15,277 nucleotides of DNA from Chlorobiales bacterium (GTDB lineage Bacteria; Bacteroidota; Chlorobiia; Chlorobiales; Chlorobiaceae), in assembly GCA_022360275.1 (NCBI GenBank), contig JAKSDC010000033.1, positions 1 to 15,277 of the forward strand. Direction: 5' to 3'. A program made the translations under genes and the position numbers. This document shows, piece by piece, positions 7,646-14,279 of the stretch (the stretch's first letter is position 1; every line of letters begins with the position of its first letter). The notes beneath the pieces were generated by a model, which saw only the letters and a program-made list of their open reading frames with translations, did not search any database and was not told the DNA's origin.

Positions 7646-7768
7646 TTAGTCCATCAATGCATACAAAAGCTTCGTCAATTCATCGCGATTAAAATAAAAA
7701 AAAAGACCGTCTTCCATTTCAAAATTCATATCCATCGATGAGGCCCCTTCATTGGCATCAACCCTCAT
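7646..7768 (-). CDS. Possible 40-aa acidic small protein between phhB and uvrD
   Basis: An unannotated-size ORF encodes MRVDANEGASSMDMNFEMED followed by GLFFYFNRDELTKLLYALMD. Its first ATG overlaps the phhB stop region by 11 bp (frame +1), which would allow coupled translation. An internal ATG at 7735 has AAGGGG 8 nt upstream and would give 29 residues. The ORF is rich in Asp/Glu at its start and ends in a possible amphipathic helix. It reads in the same frame as uvrD, separated by a single TAA and 18 bp. It contains nine T in a row on its coding strand (7704-7696), where a sequencing slip would break it, and that run could instead belong to a weak terminator. I recognise no family. Confidence 0.4.
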   Translation of the reverse strand: MRVDANEGASSMDMNFEMEDGLFFYFNRDELTKLLYALMD

Positions 7769-8054
7769 AAAGATCCGACGTTTTGGCGGCCATTTCAAAA
7801 TCCTTTTCGCTCAACCCGCCGAGCGAATGGCTCCACCAGGAAACCGTGACTTTTCCCCACTCGGTAAGCAGCACGGGATGATGATCGGCTTTCTCGGCAA
7901 CCATACCCACTTTCACGCTGAAAGCCATTGCAGAAACAAAGTCATCAAAGGTGAAGACTCTTCTGAGTCGTTTTTCATCGTCAACCTTTGTCGCTTCCCA
8001 TCCGGCAAGCGCTATGGATTTTCTTTCGATGAGATTGTCTGCAAGCTTCTTCAT
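7758..8054 (-). CDS. phhB: Pterin-4a-carbinolamine dehydratase (PCD/DCoH family)
   Basis: Dehydrates 4a-hydroxytetrahydropterin to quinonoid dihydropterin, recycling the cofactor of aromatic amino acid hydroxylases; stand-alone bacterial copies have also been linked to molybdopterin-related functions. The 98 residues are the normal family length. The conserved histidines are visible in EKADHHPVLLTEW (H58, H59) and in WWSHSLGGLSEKD (H76), matching the active-site pattern of human DCoH. The start is well supported by GGGGGAGGG shortly before the ATG at 8054. No phenylalanine hydroxylase gene is present in the window. It diverges from the GH13 gene across 252 bp. Downstream it overlaps the possible 40-aa ORF and then uvrD, so the three could be one transcript. 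Confidence 0.93.
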   Translation of the reverse strand: MKKLADNLIERKSIALAGWEATKVDDEKRLRRVFTFDDFVSAMAFSVKVGMVAEKADHHPVLLTEWGKVTVSWWSHSLGGLSEKDFEMAAKTSDLYEG

Positions 8055-8306
8055 AGCGATCCCTCCCCCTCATTCAGAAATTTCGAAAACCATTTACAAC
8101 AACAACACCCCTGTTTTATTCTATCCCCGTTCAACATACAGCATGACACAATCATTTTACATTTTATTGGCAGGCATTCGGTGCTATATTAGAGCCCGAA
8201 ATCCTTACAGCGTGAACATGGATTCTGATATGTAGAGATCCTCTTTTGCGCATTAAAGGTCGAATACCGGATAAACGACACACACATCAACCCGACACCG
8301 ATTACA
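8055..8306. promoter_or_regulatory. Divergent intergenic region between phhB and the GH13 gene
   Basis: These 252 bp must hold promoters for both directions. Rightward, tatatt at 8185-8190, preceded by TGC, is a possible -10 element, but no good -35 lies at 16-18 bp. It would give a 5' leader of about 110 nt, in which a tiny ATG...TAG ORF (MDSDM, starting at 8218) occurs. Leftward, the phhB Shine-Dalgarno region (AGGGGGAGGG) is the only clear signal. I see no riboswitch, tRNA or credible longer gene here; the open frames lack homologous features. Confidence 0.35.
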
Positions 8307-9779
8307 ATGTTCCCGTTAGTCTACGAAATCAACACAAGAGTCTGGCTTCGCAGCCTTTCCAACAAATACCAGAGACTCGTCACGCTTGGCACGGTTCCGG
8401 AAAAAGAGTTCGATTTTTTCATGAATTGCGGCTTCGACATCGTCTGGTTGATGGGCATATGGAAACCTAGCATCTACAGTCAGGCTATAGCACGCTCACA
8501 CCCCTGCCTCAGGACAGCCTTTCTGGAACAGGTGGATAACCTTTCCCCCGAAGATATCGGAGCGTCTCCTTACGCCATACCCGAGTACAGCCTCAATCCT
8601 TCTCTCGGCGAGGAAGAAGAACTGGACATATTCCGCAAAAGGCTCAGTGATTCAGATTCAGGAATACGGCTCATGCTTGATTTTGTGCCTAACCATCTGG
8701 CGCTTGACAACACATGGCTTCCTGAACACCCGGAATATTTTGTAAGCATATCAAACGAGGAGCGTGATCTGGATCCCGGTTCATGTTTCGAATACGACCG
8801 GGACACGTACCTTGCTCACGGTAAGGACCCCTACTTCCCGGCATGGACGGATACCTTGCAGTTGAACTACGCAAATCCCGGCACCCATGAACTCATGAGA
8901 GAAAACCTTCTCCTGGTCAGTGAAAAATGTGATGCCATCCGCTGTGATGTCGCCATGTTGATTCTCAAGCCGGTGTTTGATACGACATGGGGTCCCCTTA
9001 CCGGCCCAATGCCCGAAGAATTCTGGCAAAAAACAATAACGGCTGTAAAATCCCGGAAACCTGATTTTGTTTTTCTTGCCGAATCATACTGGAACAAAGA
9101 GTGGGAACTGCAGCAACTGGGTTTCGATTACACCTATGACAAACCGTTTTATGATCATATAACCGCCCATCCGGTTAACATTGCAAGGCTCAGAGAACAC
9201 CTCAAAGCCGAATGGGATTACCAGTCGAAACTTTGCCTTTTCCTTGAAAATCATGACGAGCCGCGCGCAGCAAAAAAGCTTGGCCCGAACCACCTGGTAG
9301 CGGCACTGATACTGTTGACCTCTCCCGGCATGCATCTCATTCACCAGGGGCAGATGGAAGGACTCAAGCTACGGCTTCCCGTTCAGCTGCTCCGCCATAA
9401 AGACGAAAAAGCAAACAAAGAGCTGCGGACATTTTACCAGAAGTTGTTCAACCTTACCAACACGGAAATATTCACCAGCGGGAAGATCGAGATTCTCAAG
9501 CTCAACATGCACGATACTTCGGGCTGCATCGCCTACCGCCGTCATCTCAACGATGAATCTGCATTCATCATTGCAAACTTCAGTTCTACCGGCGTTCAGG
9601 TGAGCATTGACCATACGCAGCTCGAAGATCTTCACAAAAAGGAGCATTCGATTTTCAGCACAAAACAGGGCCCTCTTGAAACGCGTCAGCACGAAACAGG
9701 AATAAGTATCAAGCTCTCCCAGCACGAGGGTGCCATCATTCATTGTACACAGCCTGATTGCTACTTGGCACCTTCCTGA
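8307..9779 (+). CDS. GH13 alpha-amylase-family glycosidase, specificity unassigned
   Basis: A 490-residue cytoplasmic protein (no signal peptide) with the four GH13 catalytic regions: I DFVPNH (125-130), II IRCDVAML with R212 and nucleophile D214, III FLAESYW with acid/base E259, and IV FLENHDEPR with H316 and D317. All three carboxylates are intact, so it should be active on alpha-glucans. The (beta/alpha)8 barrel runs to about residue 390 and a C-terminal beta domain follows. Region II lacks the usual Lys-His after the nucleophile, unlike classical alpha-amylases. The segment LPVQLLRHKDE and the N-terminus MFPLVYEINTRVW recall a group of uncharacterised GH13 proteins in cyanobacteria, Chlorobiota and some Actinobacteria. 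A role in glycogen turnover is plausible but no glg genes are adjacent. No Shine-Dalgarno sequence is obvious before the ATG. Confidence 0.9.
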   Translation: MFPLVYEINTRVWLRSLSNKYQRLVTLGTVPEKEFDFFMNCGFDIVWLMGIWKPSIYSQAIARSHPCLRTAFLEQVDNLSPEDIGASPYAIPEYSLNPSLGEEEELDIFRKRLSDSDSGIRLMLDFVPNHLALDNTWLPEHPEYFVSISNEERDLDPGSCFEYDRDTYLAHGKDPYFPAWTDTLQLNYANPGTHELMRENLLLVSEKCDAIRCDVAMLILKPVFDTTWGPLTGPMPEEFWQKTITAVKSRKPDFVFLAESYWNKEWELQQLGFDYTYDKPFYDHITAHPVNIARLREHLKAEWDYQSKLCLFLENHDEPRAAKKLGPNHLVAALILLTSPGMHLIHQGQMEGLKLRLPVQLLRHKDEKANKELRTFYQKLFNLTNTEIFTSGKIEILKLNMHDTSGCIAYRRHLNDESAFIIANFSSTGVQVSIDHTQLEDLHKKEHSIFSTKQGPLETRQHETGISIKLSQHEGAIIHCTQPDCYLAPS

Positions 9780-9874
9780 CGTTGCACAGTTCAAATTGTG
9801 AATGTACATTGTTGCTTGAGCTTTTTGTCTTTTTGCGAATCTATACCTGCCATATCGAACAATTACATTGCGGC

Positions 9875-10393
9875 ATGCACGATCATAACCAACTGCTCAG
9901 TGGTGAAATTCTTATTGGTCTTTCCTATCACGATGATGATGTCATAGGGGTAACCGGCGGAATACATATAGAAGCCCCGCCTGAAGAGGTGTGGAAAACA
10001 CTGACGGATTATGACAACCTCAGCAAAACCCTTCCGAAAGTAGTAGCCAGCCGTTTGATTGAAAAGAAAAACGGAGAAATAATCCTCGAGCAGACCGGTA
10101 AAACCGGGATCCTGATCTTTGAAAAAACCGTCAACTTCCGTTTGAAGCTTTACGAAGAGTACCTTCACCGGGTTTCATTCGAGCAGATAAGCGGAGACTT
10201 CCATGTTTACCATGGAGAATGGCTGCTTGAAACACACCATGAACATGAAGGCACATTTCTGCACTACAACGCCAAAATCAAACCTCTGTTTTTTGCCCCG
10301 CCGGTATTGATAAGCTTTGTTCAGCGGCAGGATCTTCCGGGGGTACTGTCCGCTCATAAAAAACGTGCTGAAAAGAGCACACTTTGTCATTGA
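9875..10393 (+). CDS. SRPBCC (START/polyketide-cyclase-like) protein, cytoplasmic paralog 1
   Basis: A 172-residue protein of the SRPBCC superfamily, whose fold has a deep pocket for lipids, quinones, polyketides or tetrapyrroles. The core starts LLSGEILIGLSY and includes EEVWKTLTDYDNLSKTLPKV, SRLIEKKNG, QISGDFHVYHGEW and FFAPPVLISFVQRQDLP. It aligns end to end with the two downstream genes and is closer to paralog 3. I chose the ATG at 9875 because it gives the same short leader as paralog 3. An upstream ATG at 9758 would overlap the GH13 gene and add a cysteine-rich, non-conserved stretch. The C-terminus (LSAHKKRAEKSTLCH) departs from its paralogs. Ligand and pathway are unknown. It follows the GH13 gene by 95 bp. 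Confidence 0.82.
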   Translation: MHDHNQLLSGEILIGLSYHDDDVIGVTGGIHIEAPPEEVWKTLTDYDNLSKTLPKVVASRLIEKKNGEIILEQTGKTGILIFEKTVNFRLKLYEEYLHRVSFEQISGDFHVYHGEWLLETHHEHEGTFLHYNAKIKPLFFAPPVLISFVQRQDLPGVLSAHKKRAEKSTLCH

Positions 10394-10441
10394 ACCTGTT
10401 TTCCGGGATTTGATCGGGCTGTTGATAAAGAAAGCACACCT

Positions 10442-11080
10442 ATGAAAAAAGGACTTGTCCCGCTTCTGGCAGTCTACCTTCTGCTTCCGTTCTTTTCTGC
10501 ACCAAGCATTTATGCAGAGTCGCCCAGGGAACAACAGCCTAAGGAACAAACCCGTCTTCTTGGCGGCGAAGCCGTCATTTCTCTTGAAAGAGATGATGAT
10601 ATCATCGATGTATCCGGTTCGATCTATGTCCGTTCAGGCCCCGAAGCCATATGGGCAGTTATCACCGACTACGATAACCTCGCCGATACCTTGCCAAAGG
10701 TAAAGAAAAGCGCGCTCATCCAAGACCGCGGCAACGTCAAAATCGTCGAGCAAACCAGCAAAACCGGTGTACTGTTTTTTAAAATCAAATTCAGCACCAA
10801 GGTAGCGATTACCGAAACCTTTCCTGATTCGGTTTCCTTCAAACTTCTCAGCGGGGATTTTGAAACCTTCGACGGCAGATGGATCCTTACCCCTCACGAA
10901 GAAAACGGAACCATCGTCAACTGGTCGGCGAAAGTGAAACCCGATTTTTCTGCGCCTGGCTTCATTATCGATGCTGTACAGAAAAGAGATTTGCGGGAAT
11001 TGCTTGAAGCCATCAAAGACCTTGCAGAATCGGCAACAACCACATCCAACGAGGATAAAAGCTCCGCACAACATGGATGA
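10442..11080 (+). CDS. SRPBCC (START/polyketide-cyclase-like) protein, exported paralog 2
   Basis: A 212-residue member of the tandem SRPBCC triplet that carries a Sec-type signal peptide. MKK is followed by a hydrophobic stretch (residues 4-20), and cleavage after SIYA at residue 25 is likely. There is no lipobox cysteine, so a soluble periplasmic protein is expected. The mature part repeats the family pattern: LLGGEAVISL, EAIWAVITDYDNLADTLPKV, LLSGDFETFDGRW, VKPDFSAPGFI and a C-terminal DLRELLEAIKDLAE helix. A polar tail of about 20 residues follows. It is the most divergent of the three. The gene starts 48 bp after paralog 1 and its stop overlaps the start of paralog 3 by 8 bp. Function is unknown; binding of a hydrophobic ligand is inferred from the fold. 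Confidence 0.85.
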   Translation: MKKGLVPLLAVYLLLPFFSAPSIYAESPREQQPKEQTRLLGGEAVISLERDDDIIDVSGSIYVRSGPEAIWAVITDYDNLADTLPKVKKSALIQDRGNVKIVEQTSKTGVLFFKIKFSTKVAITETFPDSVSFKLLSGDFETFDGRWILTPHEENGTIVNWSAKVKPDFSAPGFIIDAVQKRDLRELLEAIKDLAESATTTSNEDKSSAQHG

Positions 11081-11627
11081 TGCCGGCAAACAGGAAATTC
11101 CGGAAGTCAGCCGGCAAAAGCTCTTGAGAGGAGAAACACTGGTAAACGTTTCCTACCTCGAAAATGATGTGATCGATGCGTCGGGTGCCGTTTTCATAGC
11201 CGCAAAGCCGGAAACAATCTGGAACATTCTTGTCGATTACAATCATCTCAGCGAAAAGATCCCGAAAGTCGTCGAAAGCCGGCTGATCGAAGACAAGGGG
11301 AGTGAAAAAATCATAAGCCAGACCGGTAAAAGCGGTATTTTTTTCATTGAAAGATCGGTACACATCGTACTGAAAGTAAAAGAGGATTTCCTGCGGAAGC
11401 TCTCTTTCGAAATTATCGAAGGTGAGTTCAAAGTTTATCGCGGTCAATGGAATTTTGAGCCGTCCGAAAAGGATGAAGGCACCTTTTTAAGCTGGCAGGC
11501 ACGGCTCAAGCCCGATTTCTTCGCTCCGCCGTTTCTTGTCAGCTTCGTACAGCACCAGGATTTGCCGACCATTCTGCAGGCAATCAGGAAACTTGCAGAA
11601 ACTGAAGCTTCCACGCAGCCGTTATAA
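11073..11627 (+). CDS. SRPBCC (START/polyketide-cyclase-like) protein, cytoplasmic paralog 3
   Basis: A 184-residue SRPBCC protein without a signal peptide. It begins MDDAGKQEIPEVSRQ; the core has LLRGETLVNVSY, ETIWNILVDYNHLSEKIPKV, ESRLIEDKGSEKI, IEGEFKVYRGQW, LKPDFFAPPFLVSFVQHQDLP and LQAIRKLAE. It shares FFAPPxLxSFVQxQDLP with paralog 1, so these two look like the closest pair. The ATG at 11073 overlaps the paralog 2 stop by 8 bp and has no good Shine-Dalgarno sequence in range, so translation is probably coupled to paralog 2. An earlier in-frame ATG (10971) lies deep inside paralog 2 and is not credible. It ends 20 bp before the convergent GT2 gene. Confidence 0.85.
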   Translation: MDDAGKQEIPEVSRQKLLRGETLVNVSYLENDVIDASGAVFIAAKPETIWNILVDYNHLSEKIPKVVESRLIEDKGSEKIISQTGKSGIFFIERSVHIVLKVKEDFLRKLSFEIIEGEFKVYRGQWNFEPSEKDEGTFLSWQARLKPDFFAPPFLVSFVQHQDLPTILQAIRKLAETEASTQPL

Positions 11628-11657
11628 CGGCCCACCCGTTCATCCGTCTATTTTTTT
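11626..11657 (+). terminator. Possible weak terminator after the SRPBCC genes
   Basis: A 5-bp stem (aacgg 11626-11630, ccgtt 11636-11640) with a 5-nt loop overlaps the SRPBCC paralog 3 stop. It is followed after 10 nt by seven T (11651-11657), which lie inside the end of the convergent GT2 gene. The stem is short and not adjacent to the T-run, so this is tentative. Confidence 0.25.
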
Positions 11658-12682
11658 CTTACAGTACGACTGAAAAGTATTGTAAACGGAGTACGGCAGA
11701 AAAGCTTCGAGTCGGACACCGTCCTCCCCCTCTGCACAATCTTTCGTTTCCGTAACGTATGCCGTAACCGGAGCACGTTGTCAAGCAATGCACGAAGGAC
11801 GCCCGCGGCTTTTTCCAAACGATATTGACCGGCGGCAAGATAGCGGGCCGCGGCAAGGCATTCGAGCAGCAGCCTCAGCGGGAGAACCCATACAAGTGCT
11901 GCCGTACCTCTGTTTTTAAAAAGCATGGTCAGGTTGTTTCGATGGTTCAGATAGGTTTTTTCGGGGGATCCTCTATCGAGCGAGGCACCTCCTTCGTGGT
12001 AGACGGTGGATAAGGGAACGGAAGCAATGCGGTATCCATTGAGCAGAATTCGCCAGCAAAGATCTATTTCCTCCATATGCATAAAAAAATCCTCATCAAA
12101 TCCCCCGAGCTCGGCAACAACCTCTCTTCTTGCAAACATGGCGACACCCGAAGCCCAGAAAATATCCTGCTCACGATCATACTGACCAAAGTCGTTTTCG
12201 ACCCGGTAAAACGTGCGGCCATAGCAATAGGGATAACCGAGCCGGTCAATCAAACCACCGGCTCCTCCGGCATAATCAAAGACTTTTTTTCCTTTCCGAT
12301 GTTCCCGAAACGAGAGAATTTTGGGCTGCAGAGCCGCAATGGAGCCATCAGTTTCTGCCGCCTCGACTAGAGGCTGCAGCCATGACGGCTCGACAACGGC
12401 ATCGTCATTTAAGAACACCACATAATCGGCAGATGAGGAAAAAAGGGCGCTGTTGCACCCTCCCGCATAACCTTTGTTTACCTGCAGTGAAGTCACCCTC
12501 AATTTTTCGAATTTCCTTTCCAGCCCGCCAAGCGCACCACCCTCGCCGCTGTCGTTATCGACAATACAGATATCCATGGCCGGATAGCGGGTTTCTGCGA
12601 GCGAGTCAAGACAGCGCTCAAGCATGGCGAATCCCCTGAAGTGCGGGATAATTATCTCAACTGAGGGATTCCTGCCTTCCAT
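11648..12682 (-). CDS. Family 2 glycosyltransferase (rhamnosyltransferase-like)
   Basis: A 344-residue GT-A fold enzyme of family GT2, similar to WbbL-type rhamnosyltransferases that extend lipopolysaccharide or surface glycans at the inner membrane's cytoplasmic face. N-terminal SVEIIIPHFRG begins the nucleotide-binding fold, with VDND (41-44), NKGYAGGCN (69-77) and the metal-binding LNDD (91-94). The acceptor region has ASGVAMFARR and GGFDEDFFMHMEEIDLCWR (193-211), which supplies the expected catalytic acid. A hydrophobic stretch near residues 264-290 followed by a very basic tail suggests peripheral membrane attachment. Its start is 11 bp after the trpA stop, so it is probably co-transcribed with trpA, although the pathways are unrelated. 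Sugar donor and acceptor are unknown. No clear Shine-Dalgarno sequence is visible. Confidence 0.9.
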   Translation of the reverse strand: MEGRNPSVEIIIPHFRGFAMLERCLDSLAETRYPAMDICIVDNDSGEGGALGGLERKFEKLRVTSLQVNKGYAGGCNSALFSSSADYVVFLNDDAVVEPSWLQPLVEAAETDGSIAALQPKILSFREHRKGKKVFDYAGGAGGLIDRLGYPYCYGRTFYRVENDFGQYDREQDIFWASGVAMFARREVVAELGGFDEDFFMHMEEIDLCWRILLNGYRIASVPLSTVYHEGGASLDRGSPEKTYLNHRNNLTMLFKNRGTAALVWVLPLRLLLECLAAARYLAAGQYRLEKAAGVLRALLDNVLRLRHTLRKRKIVQRGRTVSDSKLFCRTPFTILFSRTVRKK

Positions 12683-12693
12683 GTGCGTAAAGG

Positions 12694-13506
12694 TTACCCT
12701 GCAGGCTGCAGGGTCTTGCAGAATTCCGCGGCCTTTGCCGCCGCGTCTTCCGGAGTCGAGGCATCCCGTATGGCTTGTAAAAGAGCGGTCCCGACAACCG
12801 CGCCATCAGCCATGCTCCACATTTTTTCAATGCGCTGGCGATCCTTGATACCAAAACCAACAACAAACTTCTTTTCCGTATTCTCCCTGACCCGCTGCAG
12901 ATAGGCTTCAATATCGGCTTCACGCCCGGCTTCAACCAGCTTGCCTGTGCCGGTCGTTGCATTGACCGCAAAACAGTAGGAAAAATCAGTAGAGAGCCCG
13001 TCAATCATCCTGATACGCTCGGACGGTGTCACCGGCGAGATAAAAAACACAACAGACAACCCGAACCCCTTGGCCCTGTCAAGAAAACTTTCAGCCTCTT
13101 CGGGCGGCAGGTCCGGAATGAGCAATCCGTCAACCCCTGCTTCCGAAGCGTCATGAAGAAAACAATCGCCGCCATAAGCCATCAGAGGACTGCAATAACC
13201 CATAAGCAGCAGAGGAACTGTTATCCTTTCACACCCTTCTCCTCCCCTTGCTTTTCTGACCATATCGAGAATACTGGCGATATGCACGCCGTTTTTAATC
13301 GCAACGTGAGCGGCTTCCTGTATTGCCGGCCCGTCTCCTATGGGATCGGAATAGGGCATACCCAGCTCAATGATACCCACACCGTTTTTCTGCAGCGCAT
13401 CGAGCACCGGAAGCGTCGAACCGGGCACCGGAAATTCAGGCATGTAATAGGCAATGAGGAGTTTTCTCTCCTCCTGCAGTAGCCGCGAAACTCTGTTTTG
13501 CACCAT
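12694..13506 (-). CDS. trpA: Tryptophan synthase alpha chain
   Basis: Cleaves indole-3-glycerol phosphate to indole and glyceraldehyde 3-phosphate; indole passes to TrpB. The 270-residue TIM barrel carries catalytic E47 and D58 in IIELGMPYSDPIGDGPAIQ. Phosphate-binding loops appear in FAVNATTGTGKL and VVGFGIK, with GAVVGTAL near the end. The usual TAGYP/TAGFP after the first strand is replaced by YYMPEFPVPG. I chose the ATG at 13506 because MVQNRVSRLLQEERKLLIAY gives the normal N-terminus. A longer frame to 13608 would add 34 residues and overlap the upstream protease gene. trpB and other trp genes are not present, so trpA is separated from its usual operon. It sits 17 bp after a CPBP protease gene and 11 bp before a GT2 gene. 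Confidence 0.95.
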   Translation of the reverse strand: MVQNRVSRLLQEERKLLIAYYMPEFPVPGSTLPVLDALQKNGVGIIELGMPYSDPIGDGPAIQEAAHVAIKNGVHIASILDMVRKARGGEGCERITVPLLLMGYCSPLMAYGGDCFLHDASEAGVDGLLIPDLPPEEAESFLDRAKGFGLSVVFFISPVTPSERIRMIDGLSTDFSYCFAVNATTGTGKLVEAGREADIEAYLQRVRENTEKKFVVGFGIKDRQRIEKMWSMADGAVVGTALLQAIRDASTPEDAAAKAAEFCKTLQPAG

Positions 13507-13523
13507 AGATTTACTGCAACTGA

Positions 13524-14213
13524 TTATCCTGTAACAAGTTTTGGAATGACGAAAATATCGAGCACCATGGCTATCATGGTTATCGCATGCAGCAGCACGC
13601 TGCCCCACACATTTTTATGCTTCAGAACGATATATCCCCCCACAATACCTATTGGAAAAGCCATCATAGCCATAAGAGACCGTTCAAACATGCCGACGGG
13701 AGCAACGGCAAAATGGTTGAGCGTATAAAAAATCGCCGTAAGAAACACCGTAAGGTGGCCATTGATACCCCGATCGATCATCGAGGAGAACATGATGCCG
13801 CGCCAGAGAAACTCTTCGGAAAGAATAAGTAGCGGAAAAAAATAAATCAGCGATTTCCCGACAAGCAGCATCTCCATTTCAGCCATGGGTATCCCGCCGT
13901 TTTTGTAATACATCACCGTATTCACGAGATCCATCAGAAAAAGAACAGCACCTGCGACTGCTCCCCAAAAAAGCGATTTTTTGAGATTCCCTCCGGCAAG
14001 GTACATTTTTGTCCAGTCACCGTAATTGATTCCTCTGTACAGGACAATTCCGATTGAACCGAAAAGATAGAGAAACAGAGCCGGCCATTCCATCAACGGC
14101 GTAAAGTGTCCGATAAAACCTGTCATCCAGACGAGCACCATCAATCCGAACGAAAGCTTTAACCGTTCCTGTTCACCTGCTGTGGCTGCAGGCAGCGTTT
14201 TTACCGATCTCAT
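13524..14213 (-). CDS. CPBP-family intramembrane glutamic protease (CAAX protease/Abi-like)
   Basis: A 229-residue polytopic membrane protein with about six to seven hydrophobic segments (for example residues 20-35, 46-60, 82-100, 121-132, 153-165, 180-197 and 205-223). It has the three motifs of the CPBP (Rce1/CAAX-like) family: EEFLWR (133-138), FYTLNHF with H167, and LLHAITM with H209. The catalytic glutamates and both histidines are present, so proteolysis is plausible. Bacterial members do varied jobs, including bacteriocin self-immunity and membrane-protein processing. No bacteriocin or prenylated substrate is evident nearby, so the substrate is unknown. It lies 66 bp after queC and 17 bp before trpA. 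Confidence 0.85.
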   Translation of the reverse strand: MRSVKTLPAATAGEQERLKLSFGLMVLVWMTGFIGHFTPLMEWPALFLYLFGSIGIVLYRGINYGDWTKMYLAGGNLKKSLFWGAVAGAVLFLMDLVNTVMYYKNGGIPMAEMEMLLVGKSLIYFFPLLILSEEFLWRGIMFSSMIDRGINGHLTVFLTAIFYTLNHFAVAPVGMFERSLMAMMAFPIGIVGGYIVLKHKNVWGSVLLHAITMIAMVLDIFVIPKLVTG

Positions 14214-14279
14214 GAGTATTATGGTGATTGAGAGTTAATAATGATACAACGTGAAATGCCGGGGCTTCGGAAAATGCCG

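Noticed and set aside
9758..9874. Upstream start for SRPBCC paralog 1 that would add a hydrophobic leader
   Set aside because: It overlaps the GH13 end, has charged residues and three cysteines within the leader, and is not matched in paralog 3; the leader is not a convincing signal peptide.
10340..10393. Possible frameshift at the end of SRPBCC paralog 1 near a six-A run
   Set aside because: Removing one base would give AIKN, like the AIRK/AIKD of the paralogs, but the read as given (AHKKRAE) also aligns with AIRKLAE and ends at a similar length. The evidence does not favour a frameshift.
13507..13608. 34-residue N-terminal extension of TrpA
   Set aside because: It would overlap the upstream CPBP protease gene, is rich in Cys/His without similarity to TrpA, and the ATG at 13506 gives the normal length.
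13524..14213. Bacteriocin immunity or abortive-infection system around the CPBP protease
   Set aside because: The neighbours are queC, trpA and a GT2 gene; no small peptide, transporter or toxin gene is adjacent.
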